Under the pieces are notes generated by a model. It did no database searches. It saw nothing but the letters and a program-made list of their open reading frames with translations, and was not told the DNA's origin. DNA of 6,766 nucleotides from Clostridia bacterium. GTDB lineage: Bacteria; Bacillota; Peptococcia; DRI-13; DTU073. The stretch covers positions 1 to 6,766 of the forward strand of contig DUTO01000212.1 in assembly GCA_012842035.1 (NCBI GenBank). The letters run 5' to 3'. Below, piece by piece: positions 1 to 5,570 of the stretch (position 1 is the first letter of the stretch; every line of letters begins with the position of its first letter). The position numbers and the translations under genes are program-made.

Positions 1-189
1 CCGGACCAAGGTGTACCGGGTATTTCCGGACGTGGAGTTATTAAGCCCGAAACCTTAGAGATGTCTAATGTGGACCTTTCTCAAGAGTTTGTGGAGATGA
101 TTATAACGCAACGTGGTTTTCAAGCTAACTCGAGAGTGATTACTACTTCTGATCAAATTCTCGAGGAATTAGTAAATTTACGTAGATAG
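1..189 (+). CDS. flgE: Flagellar hook protein FlgE, C-terminal end (partial)
   Basis: Frame 1 is open from the first base to the TAG at 187-189 and encodes the last 62 residues of a flagellar hook/rod-family protein. The tail carries the family's C-terminal signature: the LEMSNVDLSQEFVEMI stretch (residues 20-35 of the fragment), then QRGFQANSRV and a final helix ending in ILEELVNLRR. This heptad-like C-terminal helix packs with the N-terminal helix to form the inner D0 tube of the hook. FlgE is chosen over the rod proteins FlgF and FlgG because flgE is the gene that normally precedes flbD in Firmicute flagellar operons, and because the ending (NL-basic-basic) is typical of FlgE. The 5' part lies outside the window, so total length and the variable surface domains cannot be judged. 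Confidence 0.9.
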   Translation, partial: PDQGVPGISGRGVIKPETLEMSNVDLSQEFVEMIITQRGFQANSRVITTSDQILEELVNLRR

Positions 190-195
190 TTTTTG

Positions 196-238
196 TAAAA
201 TGCCCTCATCTCTATTGAGGGATGAGGGCAATATTTTA
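196..238 (+). terminator. Stem-loop between flgE and flbD (possible weak terminator, attenuator or processing site)
   Basis: A perfect 10-bp inverted repeat, TGCCCTCATC at 201-210 and GATGAGGGCA at 221-230, encloses a 10-nt loop. The stem can be extended by TAAAA (196-200) pairing with TTTTA (234-238) across a 3-nt bulge. The 3' side is followed only by AATATTTTAGG, so the U-tract is short and interrupted; a strong intrinsic terminator would show a longer run. The loop also holds a second TGAGGG (216-221) that could pair with CCCTCA (203-208) in place of the outer copy at 223-228, giving two mutually exclusive hairpins. The flbD ribosome binding site begins at about 239, leaving no room for a promoter after the hairpin. 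The hairpin is certain; its function is inferred. Confidence 0.55.
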
Positions 239-254
239 GGAAGAAGGGGAGCAA

Positions 255-455
255 ATGATAGAGGTAACTAAACTTAATGACGTTAAAATTATTATTAATG
301 CTGATTTAATTGAAACAATTGAGGCTACCCCTGATGCAGTAATTACTTTGGTTAATGGTAAAAAAATTGTTGTTAAAGAAAGTGTTGATGAAGTCATGAC
401 TAAAGCTATTCTTTATCAACAAGAGATTGCTAGGGGAATAGTGGTAACTGATTAA
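255..455 (+). CDS. flbD: FlbD/SwrD family flagellar motor-power protein
   Basis: This 66-residue protein belongs to the small FlbD family (called SwrD in Bacillus subtilis). It starts with the family's typical MIEVTKLNxxxIIINADLIE pattern, continues with a central TPDAVITLVNGKK beta-hairpin segment, and ends in a short helix (residues 41-60, about VKESVDEVMTKAILYQQEIA). It has no membrane segment or signal peptide. In B. subtilis SwrD is needed for full motor torque and swarming. Here the gene lies directly ahead of motA, which agrees with a role tied to stator function. The ATG at 255 follows a purine-rich Shine-Dalgarno region (GGAAGAAGGGGAG, 239-251) on the 3' flank of the inverted repeat. 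The stop is 29 nt before motA. The name FlbD is also used for an unrelated Caulobacter regulator; this is not that protein. Confidence 0.92.
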   Translation: MIEVTKLNDVKIIINADLIETIEATPDAVITLVNGKKIVVKESVDEVMTKAILYQQEIARGIVVTD

Positions 456-484
456 ATAAAAAAGGAGAAGGTTGAGTAGAGGAT

Positions 485-1276
485 ATGGATCGTTCAACAA
501 TCATTGGAATTATTTCAGGGTTTTTAATAATCGCAATAGCGATTATGATTGAGGGAAGTTTATTAGTCTTTTGGAGCCTAGCCTCTTTGTTAATTGTATT
601 GGGAGGGGCTACCTGTTCTACTTTTGTTAACTTTTCTTTAGAGCAAGTTCTGGAGTCAAGGAAAGTTTTAAAGATTGCTTTTCAAGATGTTTCACAAGAG
701 CCACTAGGAATTATTGGAAAAATGGTTGATATGGCGGGAAAGGCTAGAAGAGAAGGGCTTTTAGCCTTGGAAAATGAAATTGAAGACACCGAGGACGAGT
801 TTTTAAAAAAGGGAATTCAATTGATTGTTGATGGTACGGACCCTGATTTAGTCCGCAATATTTTGGAAACAGATATTATTATGACAGAGGAACGTCATAA
901 AATAGGAATTGGTATTTTTAGTTCCATGGGTGCTACTGCTCCTGCCTATGGAATGTTAGGAACATTAATTGGCTTAATTCTTATGTTGACAGATTTAAAT
1001 AATCCTGATGCTTTAGGACCGGGGATGGCCTTAGCTTTAATTACTACATTTTATGGTTCTCTTTTTGCTAATTTAATTTTTAATCCTATTGCTGGAAAAT
1101 TAAAATTAAAAAGTGATGAGGAGTCTATGATTAAGGAGATTATTATTGAAGGTGTTCTTTCTATTCAAGCTGGTGAAAACCCTCGTATTGTTGCGGAAAA
1201 AATGAAGTCTTTCTTACATCCTGAACAAAAACAGTTGTTAGAAGAAAGAAGAAAAAGAGGTTATTTAAATGAATAA
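485..1276 (+). CDS. motA: Flagellar stator protein MotA (MotA/PomA family)
   Basis: MotA is the membrane subunit that surrounds the MotB dimer and turns ion flow into torque on the rotor. The 263-residue product has the family layout: two N-terminal membrane helices (about 5-24 and 28-48), a cytoplasmic loop (about 52-140), two further helices (about 142-168 and 177-200) and a cytoplasmic tail. Torque-generating charges equivalent to E. coli Arg90 and Glu98 are visible at R88 and E96 in KARREGLLALE. The conserved prolines are P153 in TAPAYGMLGTLIGL and P201 in FNPIAGKL. The tandem threonines T187-T188 (ALITTFYG) match the Firmicute and PomA subgroup. Upstream of ATG 485 the frame closes at a TGA (473-475), so no longer start exists; the ribosome binding site (GGAGAAGG, 464-471) is rather distant, 13 nt away. 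The last 8 nt overlap motB. Confidence 0.96.
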   Translation: MDRSTIIGIISGFLIIAIAIMIEGSLLVFWSLASLLIVLGGATCSTFVNFSLEQVLESRKVLKIAFQDVSQEPLGIIGKMVDMAGKARREGLLALENEIEDTEDEFLKKGIQLIVDGTDPDLVRNILETDIIMTEERHKIGIGIFSSMGATAPAYGMLGTLIGLILMLTDLNNPDALGPGMALALITTFYGSLFANLIFNPIAGKLKLKSDEESMIKEIIIEGVLSIQAGENPRIVAEKMKSFLHPEQKQLLEERRKRGYLNE

Positions 1277-2021
1277 TAGTCGTAGAAGAAACGAAGAACC
1301 TGAAGCCGATAAGTCTAATTTGTGGCTACTTACTTATTCAGATATGGTTACTTTGTGTTTAACTTTTTTTGTTCTGCTTTATTCTTTTTCGACAATAGAT
1401 ACAGTAAAATGGAAGTCTTTAGTTGTTTCTTTACAAGGAGCTTTAGGCGTTATGCCCGGCAATGAGCTTCCTACAACAACTGTAGAAGAAAAAAATTTTG
1501 ATATTGATGAAATAAAAATGGAGCAATATTTAATGTATGAGGAAGAAACAAAAAGGATGGAAGAAATTCAGGCTAGGTTGGATGAGTTTCTTTCAGCAAA
1601 TGACCTTGAGGCAAACATCTCGACCAGTATAGAGGAACGCGGGGTAATAATTCGTTTTCAAGATTCTGTTTTATTTCCGAAAAGCAGAGCTGATTTATAT
1701 CAAAAATCAACGGTTATTTTATCTGGGCTTTCATCTATTATTACAGAATTAGGAAATCCCATTAGAATAGAAGGGCATACAGATGATTTGCCGATTAATA
1801 CAGAGCGCTTTCCTTCTAATTGGGAATTGTCTACGGCTAGGGCTACTAATGTTTTAAGATTTTTAATTAAAGAAGGAGTGCCGGGAGAAAAACTGTCTGC
1901 TGTAGGATATGGAGAATTTCGTCCTCTTGTAGCTAATGATTGTGAGGAAAACCGTAAAAAAAATCGGCGTGTAGATATTGTTTTGCTTAGGGAAAGTTTA
2001 ATTTTGGGTGAACCAAAATAA
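1269..2021 (+). CDS. motB: Flagellar stator protein MotB (OmpA-like peptidoglycan-anchored)
   Basis: MotB anchors the stator to peptidoglycan and carries the ion-binding aspartate. In this 250-residue protein a basic/acidic cytoplasmic leader (1-17) precedes one membrane helix (about 18-42, WLLTYSDMVTLCLTFFVLL), with the expected ion-binding residue at D25. A charged linker (about 45-115) should contain the plug and periplasmic helix. The OmpA/MotB domain (about 120-242) follows, with EGHTDD (168-173), NWELSTARA (184-192) and NRRVDIV (232-238), the usual peptidoglycan-contact signature. The pore-lining run FVLLYSFS (34-41) has Leu/Ser/Ser at the positions linked to sodium use in Bacillus stators. 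The start codon lies inside the end of motA (ATGAATAA, 8-nt overlap), with AGAGG at 1256-1260 as its ribosome binding site, so the two proteins are probably translationally coupled. Length is normal for the family. Confidence 0.96.
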   Translation: MNNSRRRNEEPEADKSNLWLLTYSDMVTLCLTFFVLLYSFSTIDTVKWKSLVVSLQGALGVMPGNELPTTTVEEKNFDIDEIKMEQYLMYEEETKRMEEIQARLDEFLSANDLEANISTSIEERGVIIRFQDSVLFPKSRADLYQKSTVILSGLSSIITELGNPIRIEGHTDDLPINTERFPSNWELSTARATNVLRFLIKEGVPGEKLSAVGYGEFRPLVANDCEENRKKNRRVDIVLLRESLILGEPK

Positions 2022-2024
2022 AAA

Positions 2025-2030
2025 AGGAGG
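2025..2030 (+). promoter_or_regulatory. Ribosome binding site of fliL
   Basis: AGGAGG sits 7 nt before the ATG at 2038. It decides the start against an in-frame upstream ATG at 2008, which lies inside motB and has no comparable site. Confidence 0.85.
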
Positions 2031-2037
2031 CTTGCTG

Positions 2038-2499
2038 ATGTCTCTAGAGATTAAGGAACAAAAAGTTAAACCCTCTAATAACAATGAAAAGGTGTTAATA
2101 GTTTTGTTAATAGTTTTATTTTTAGTAATGTTTAGTTCCGGTTTTTTGGTGTATAAACTTGTTTTGGCCAAATCTTTTGATACAGAAAATACTATGACAA
2201 AGGTTGGACCTATCTATGAAACGGAAGAATTTATTGTAAATTTCTCCGGTTCAGTAAAGCATTATCTTAAAGCTCAATTTGCTTTAGAAGTATCTAATAA
2301 AAAAGTTAAAAAAGAAATCGAAGAAAAGAAACCATTATTACAAGATACTATAAACATGATTTTATTGAATCAAACTATGGAAGTTTTAACTTCTGAAGGC
2401 AGAGAAGACTTGAAAGATAGTTTAATGGAGTCTATTAATGAATTCCTTGATACAGGGAGTGTTGAAAAAATTCATTACTTAGTTTTTCTCTTGACATAA
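2038..2499 (+). CDS. fliL: Flagellar basal body-associated protein FliL
   Basis: FliL is a single-pass membrane protein that surrounds or supports the stator units and improves motor output. The chosen start gives 153 residues: a short charged cytoplasmic part (1-18), one hydrophobic helix (about 19-41, VLIVLLIVLFLVMFSSGFLV), and an extracytoplasmic domain. That domain has the family features YETEEFIVNFSG (60-71), a strand-rich HYLKAQFALEVS segment (75-86), the amphipathic helix KKPLLQDTINMILLNQT (97-113), and a C-terminal strand ending VEKIHYLVFLL. An extra 10 residues would be gained from an ATG at 2008, but that codon overlaps motB and lacks a ribosome binding site. The gene begins 16 nt after motB, so FliL sits directly beside its functional partners. 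FliL sequences vary widely, so context strengthens the call. Confidence 0.92.
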   Translation: MSLEIKEQKVKPSNNNEKVLIVLLIVLFLVMFSSGFLVYKLVLAKSFDTENTMTKVGPIYETEEFIVNFSGSVKHYLKAQFALEVSNKKVKKEIEEKKPLLQDTINMILLNQTMEVLTSEGREDLKDSLMESINEFLDTGSVEKIHYLVFLLT

Positions 2500-2527
2500 A
2501 AATTTAGATGTATGTAAAGATGTTTCC

Positions 2528-2534
2528 GGAGGTG
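2528..2534 (+). promoter_or_regulatory. Ribosome binding site of fliM
   Basis: GGAGGTG, a near-complete anti-16S match, lies 9 nt before ATG 2544. It favours this start over in-frame ATGs at 2508 and 2520, the first of which would lie 20 nt upstream of this site. Confidence 0.85.
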
Positions 2535-2543
2535 AAAACAGAT

Positions 2544-3530
2544 ATGGCTGAGGTTTTGTCTCAAGAAGAAATAGATGCTTTGCTTTTGGCAGTAGAGTCG
2601 GGCGAAGTAGATTTAGAGTCTGGGGCACATGTGGAAAGCGGTAGAGTAATTAGAAATTATGACTTTCGTCGTCCGAATAAGTTTTCTAAAGACCAGTTGA
2701 ATACAATTGAATTTATTTATGAAGACTTCTGTCGCTCTTTAGGTACGCTGTTCTCCGGTTTATTAAGAACCAGGGTTGTAGCTGAAGTTGGTTCTGTAGA
2801 TCAATTTACTTATGATGAGTTTTTGCAAGCTATTCCTAATCCTACTATTTTAAATGTTTTTAGTTTTTTACCTTTAGAAGGAAAGGGAATCTTAGAAATA
2901 AATCCGATTATCAGTTTTAGTATTATTGATCGACTTTTTGGGGGGCCCGGTTTAAGTACTTTTCAGGGTCGGCCTTTAACAGAAATTGAAAAAAATGTTA
3001 TTGAAAAAACCTCGGAAAAAATTCTGGTTTTATTTAAAGATGCTTGGAGTGTTTGTTATGAAATTAATCCTTTTTTAGAGGTTATTGAGATAAATCCGCA
3101 GTTTACTCAAGTGGTTTCTCCAACAGAAATGGTAGTAGTTATAACTATCAACATAAAAATTGGTGAAACTGAAGGTCTGATGAATATTTGTCTCCCTTGT
3201 TTGATGTTGGAACCAATCGCTGAAAAATTAAATACCAGGTTTTGGTTTGCAGGGGCTTCTGGTTCTTCGGCGAAAAATTATAGCCAGTGTTTACAGCAGG
3301 TAGTGGAAAAAACGGAAGTGCCGGTTTCTGTTGTTTTAGGAAGAGAGAGTATAAAAATAAGAGAAGTGTTAGAACTTCAGACAGGTGATGTTATTTCTTT
3401 AGAAAAGAAAAAGGATAGTGATGTGGAGGTATATGTAGGTTCTAAGTTAAAGTTTTATGGTCAAGCAGGTTGGATGGGTAAAAACTTAGCGATTAAAATT
3501 AGTAAAGTTTATCGAGAAGGGAGTGATTAA
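2544..3530 (+). CDS. fliM: Flagellar motor switch protein FliM
   Basis: FliM is the C-ring protein that receives phospho-CheY and sets rotation sense. From ATG 2544 it is 328 residues, close to the usual length. The N-terminal CheY-binding peptide LSQEEIDALL is at 5-14, followed by a flexible acidic linker. The core opens with the diagnostic NYDFRRPNKFSKDQL (38-52) and RTRV (75-78). The middle CheC-like domain (about 50-230) includes IPNPT (97-101), EINPIISFSIIDRLFGGPG (118-136) with the family's GGPG, and CLPCLMLEPIAEKL (217-229), which has an unusual Cys pair at 217 and 220. The C-terminal SpoA/FliN-like domain (about 255-325) includes VLGRESIKIREVLELQTGDV, which docks with the FliN part of FliY. 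The stop codon shares its last A with the fliY ATG (TAATG), so translational coupling is likely. Confidence 0.96.
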   Translation: MAEVLSQEEIDALLLAVESGEVDLESGAHVESGRVIRNYDFRRPNKFSKDQLNTIEFIYEDFCRSLGTLFSGLLRTRVVAEVGSVDQFTYDEFLQAIPNPTILNVFSFLPLEGKGILEINPIISFSIIDRLFGGPGLSTFQGRPLTEIEKNVIEKTSEKILVLFKDAWSVCYEINPFLEVIEINPQFTQVVSPTEMVVVITINIKIGETEGLMNICLPCLMLEPIAEKLNTRFWFAGASGSSAKNYSQCLQQVVEKTEVPVSVVLGRESIKIREVLELQTGDVISLEKKKDSDVEVYVGSKLKFYGQAGWMGKNLAIKISKVYREGSD

Positions 3531-4624
3531 TGGTGGATAATTTATTATCACAAGAAGAAATTAATGTTTTATTAAAAGAAACACCGGATGTAAGACAAGA
3601 TGAGAATTACGCTCAGAATGGGGAGGAATCTGATGTAAGTCTTGATGCCATGGAAAAAGATGTGTTAGGAGAAATAGCTAATATTTCTATGGGTTCTGCT
3701 GCTACAGCTTTATCGTCATTATTAGGTAAAAAAACATCTATTACTACACCACGTATTTCTCTTACGACTTTAGATGAAATACGGCAAAATTATCCTCAAA
3801 ACTATTTAACAGTTAATGTTAATTATACAAGTGGTTTAAAAGGATTAAACGTTTTTATTATACATAGTCGTGATGCCAGTGTATTTGTTGATTTAATGAT
3901 GAAGGGTGATGGTAATAATCCTCCACAAGAACAAGAATTAAGTGAGTTGCATTTAAATGTGATTAGTGAAGCGATGGAACAGATGATGAATGCTTCAACC
4001 ATTGCGTTAACGCAAACGTTAAAAAAATCAGTAGAGACCTCTTCTCCCGTTCTTAGTTTTACAACTTTGGAGGAAGATCATGTTTTACTAAAAGAAGGTT
4101 ACGACGTTGTAGTAAAAATAGCTTTTGATTTAATGGTGGAGGGCTTGGTCGATAGTGAAATGTTGCAAATACTACCTATTTCCTTTGCTAAACAAATGGT
4201 TTCTGAGGTTCTTAAAGTAGATCAAATAAGTAATGAATCGTCTAGCTTTACTGATTTAGCTAATGTATCTGGTCATACTGCGGAGCCTGCAACTCAACAT
4301 GTGGAAGTAACTTCGGCTGAGTTTGCTAAATTTAATGAGCAAACAAAGGTTAAGAAGCACGTTCCGTCTAATTTAGATTTAATTATGGATATTGGCTTAC
4401 AGTTATCTGTGGAGTTAGGGCGAACCAGGAAGAGAATTAAAGAAATTCTGGAATTAACTGATGGTTCGATTGTCGAATTAGATAAACTGGCGGGAGAACC
4501 TGTAGATATTTTAGTCAATGGAAGCCTTTTAGCTAAAGGAGAAGTTGTAGTTATTGACGAAAATTTTGGGGTAAGGGTTACGGAGATAGTTTCACCAAGG
4601 GAAAGAATTAAAAGCTTGCGATAA
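3530..4624 (+). CDS. fliY: Flagellar motor switch phosphatase FliY (CheC-FliN fusion)
   Basis: FliY is the Gram-positive C-ring protein that combines FliN with a CheC-type CheY-P phosphatase. The 364-residue product starts with a FliM-like CheY-binding peptide, LSQEEINVLL (6-15). Two CheC-type repeats follow. The first centre fits D/S-x3-E-x2-N-x22-P exactly: D44, E48, N51, P74. In the second the equivalent positions are N143, E147, E150 and P173, so the Asp/Ser and the Asn are both changed while Glu and Pro remain. A Ser/Thr-rich linker (about 231-280) leads to the FliN/SpoA domain (about 281-360), with VELGRTRKRIKEILEL, GEPVDILVNG and GEVVVIDENFGVRVTEI, very like Bacillus FliY. GGGAG at 3519-3523 serves ATG 3530. 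No separate fliN is present in the window, as expected. Automated annotation may label this FliN or FliY. Confidence 0.95.
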   Translation: MVDNLLSQEEINVLLKETPDVRQDENYAQNGEESDVSLDAMEKDVLGEIANISMGSAATALSSLLGKKTSITTPRISLTTLDEIRQNYPQNYLTVNVNYTSGLKGLNVFIIHSRDASVFVDLMMKGDGNNPPQEQELSELHLNVISEAMEQMMNASTIALTQTLKKSVETSSPVLSFTTLEEDHVLLKEGYDVVVKIAFDLMVEGLVDSEMLQILPISFAKQMVSEVLKVDQISNESSSFTDLANVSGHTAEPATQHVEVTSAEFAKFNEQTKVKKHVPSNLDLIMDIGLQLSVELGRTRKRIKEILELTDGSIVELDKLAGEPVDILVNGSLLAKGEVVVIDENFGVRVTEIVSPRERIKSLR

Positions 4625-4644
4625 AAAATAAAAAGGTATGATAT

Positions 4645-4651
4645 GGAGGGG
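4645..4651 (+). promoter_or_regulatory. Ribosome binding site of cheY
   Basis: GGAGGGG lies 10 nt before ATG 4662. It rules against the in-frame ATG at 4638, which precedes this site and would add eight residues not found in CheY proteins. Confidence 0.8.
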
Positions 4652-4661
4652 ATATTCATTT

Positions 4662-5027
4662 ATGAGTCAAAGTATATTAATAGTTGATGACGCTGCGTTC
4701 ATGCGGATGATGCTTAAAGAGATTTTAGCAAAAAATGGCTATGAAGTAGCAGGTGAAGCTGAGGATGGTATTTCGGCGGTCACCAAGTATCGAGCATTAA
4801 AACCTGACTTAGTGACAATGGATATAACTATGCCTAAAATGGATGGAATTACAGCGGTAAAAGAGATTAAAAAAATTGATAAAAATGCCAGAATTGTCAT
4901 GTGTAGTGCTATGGGGCAACAAGCGATGGTTATAGATGCTATTCAGGCCGGAGCTCGTGACTTTATTGTTAAGCCTTTTCAGCCTGTACGAGTGCTGGAG
5001 GCAGTGCAAAAAGCATTGCTTAGTTGA
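4662..5027 (+). CDS. cheY: Chemotaxis response regulator CheY
   Basis: This is a stand-alone receiver domain of 121 residues, the normal CheY size, with no output domain. CheA phosphorylates it, and CheY-P binds FliM/FliY to change rotation. Visible receiver residues are the acidic pair D9-D10 (ILIVDDAAFMR), the phospho-acceptor D54 in TMDITMPKMDG, the switch Ser S82 in VMCSAMGQ, the aromatic switch position F101, and the conserved K104 in FIVKPF. The CSAMGQQ and ARDFIVKPF wording is characteristic of Firmicute CheY encoded in flagellar operons. ATG 4662 is chosen from its Shine-Dalgarno sequence and because MSQSILIVDD begins exactly where CheY proteins do. It lies between fliY and fliO, the same place as in Bacillus. 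A stand-alone Spo0F-type regulator is unlikely given that context. Confidence 0.95.
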   Translation: MSQSILIVDDAAFMRMMLKEILAKNGYEVAGEAEDGISAVTKYRALKPDLVTMDITMPKMDGITAVKEIKKIDKNARIVMCSAMGQQAMVIDAIQAGARDFIVKPFQPVRVLEAVQKALLS

Positions 5028-5036
5028 GGAGAAAAG

Positions 5037-5570
5037 ATGTTAATTACGATATTCTTTACTGTTACCCAACCGGAAAATCCTGAGATAAATAATGTAGTTA
5101 GTTACCCAAGTGTGGCTGCTTTGTTTTTTCGTGTTATTTTAACTTTGCTTTTCATCATTTTTGTAACCTACTTTATTTTGAGGTTTGTTAAACGACAGCA
5201 AAATCTTCAGCAAAATCAAAAGAACTGGGTTAAAATCTTTGATTATCAAGCACTTGGGGCGAATCAGGGTTTATATTTAATGGAAATTTATGACCTTACT
5301 TGCATTGTTGCTGTCAGTGATGGTCAAATTAATATTTTAAAAGAAATTGAAACTAATACTAAAAAATGGGAAGAAATAAAAAATAGTCTTTCAGAAACAG
5401 AAGATTTATTTGTTGAAGGAATAGGGAGATTATTTCCAAGGAAAAAAACTTCTCAAGATAAAAAACATTTTACTACCAAAGGTGATTTTCAACAGCAATT
5501 AGCTGAACAATTTCGCAGAAATCAGCATCTCTCTCGTGGTGTTTTTCAGGGGAGGAATAAAGATGAATAG
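5037..5570 (+). CDS. fliO: Flagellar biosynthetic protein FliO (FliZ/FliO family)
   Basis: FliO is a membrane protein that helps assemble the FliP ring of the flagellar type III export gate. The 177-residue product has a short N-terminal part (1-26), one strong membrane helix (about 27-50, ending FILRF), then a basic stretch and a cytoplasmic domain. The family signature is weak but recognisable: IFDYQALGANQGLYLMEI (67-84), then CIVAVSDGQINILKEI (89-104). The remaining tail is charged, Gln/Lys-rich and probably disordered. It lacks an obvious cleavable signal peptide, which some Firmicute FliO/FliZ proteins have. The ribosome binding site GAGGAG (5026-5031) overlaps the cheY stop codon, and the 3' end overlaps fliP by 8 nt. 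FliO is poorly conserved, so position just before fliP carries much of the identification. Confidence 0.88.
   Translation: MLITIFFTVTQPENPEINNVVSYPSVAALFFRVILTLLFIIFVTYFILRFVKRQQNLQQNQKNWVKIFDYQALGANQGLYLMEIYDLTCIVAVSDGQINILKEIETNTKKWEEIKNSLSETEDLFVEGIGRLFPRKKTSQDKKHFTTKGDFQQQLAEQFRRNQHLSRGVFQGRNKDE
5549..5555 (+). promoter_or_regulatory. Ribosome binding site of fliP
   Basis: GGGGAGG lies 7 nt before ATG 5563, inside the end of fliO. It selects this start over an in-frame ATG at 5536, which lies before the site and would place nine residues ahead of the signal peptide. Confidence 0.85.

Noticed and set aside
306..500. Reverse-strand open frame over flbD and the motA start
   Set aside because: It is opposite a clear FlbD gene. 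The translation is Asn/Phe/Leu-rich low-complexity sequence typical of a shadow frame.
1241..1260. Purine-only run near the end of motA, considered as a slippage or repeat element
   Set aside because: It encodes the basic MotA tail (EERRKRG), both reading frames are intact, and it supplies the motB ribosome binding site, so no frameshift is needed.
2008..2037. Upstream start that would lengthen FliL by 10 residues and overlap motB by 14 nt
   Set aside because: AGGAGG at 2025-2030 is correctly placed only for ATG 2038. The extra residues are encoded by the Shine-Dalgarno region itself.
2508..2543. Upstream start that would lengthen FliM by 12 residues
   Set aside because: The strong GGAGGTG at 2528-2534 serves ATG 2544, and FliM proteins begin just before the LSQEEIDALL peptide.
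3530..4624. Whether the gene after fliM is a plain FliN
   Set aside because: At 364 residues with two CheC-type repeats ahead of the FliN domain it is FliY; a bare FliN would be roughly 100-150 residues.
4294..4659. A 121-codon reverse-strand open frame antisense to the 3' part of fliY
   Set aside because: It lies over the well-conserved FliN domain, has no recognisable motif or ribosome binding site, and is Ser/Thr/Leu-rich as expected of a frame opposite an AT-rich gene.
4809..5009. Reverse-strand open frame over cheY
   Set aside because: It is His/Asn/Ser-rich, has no homology I recognise, and is fully covered by the receiver domain coding on the other strand.
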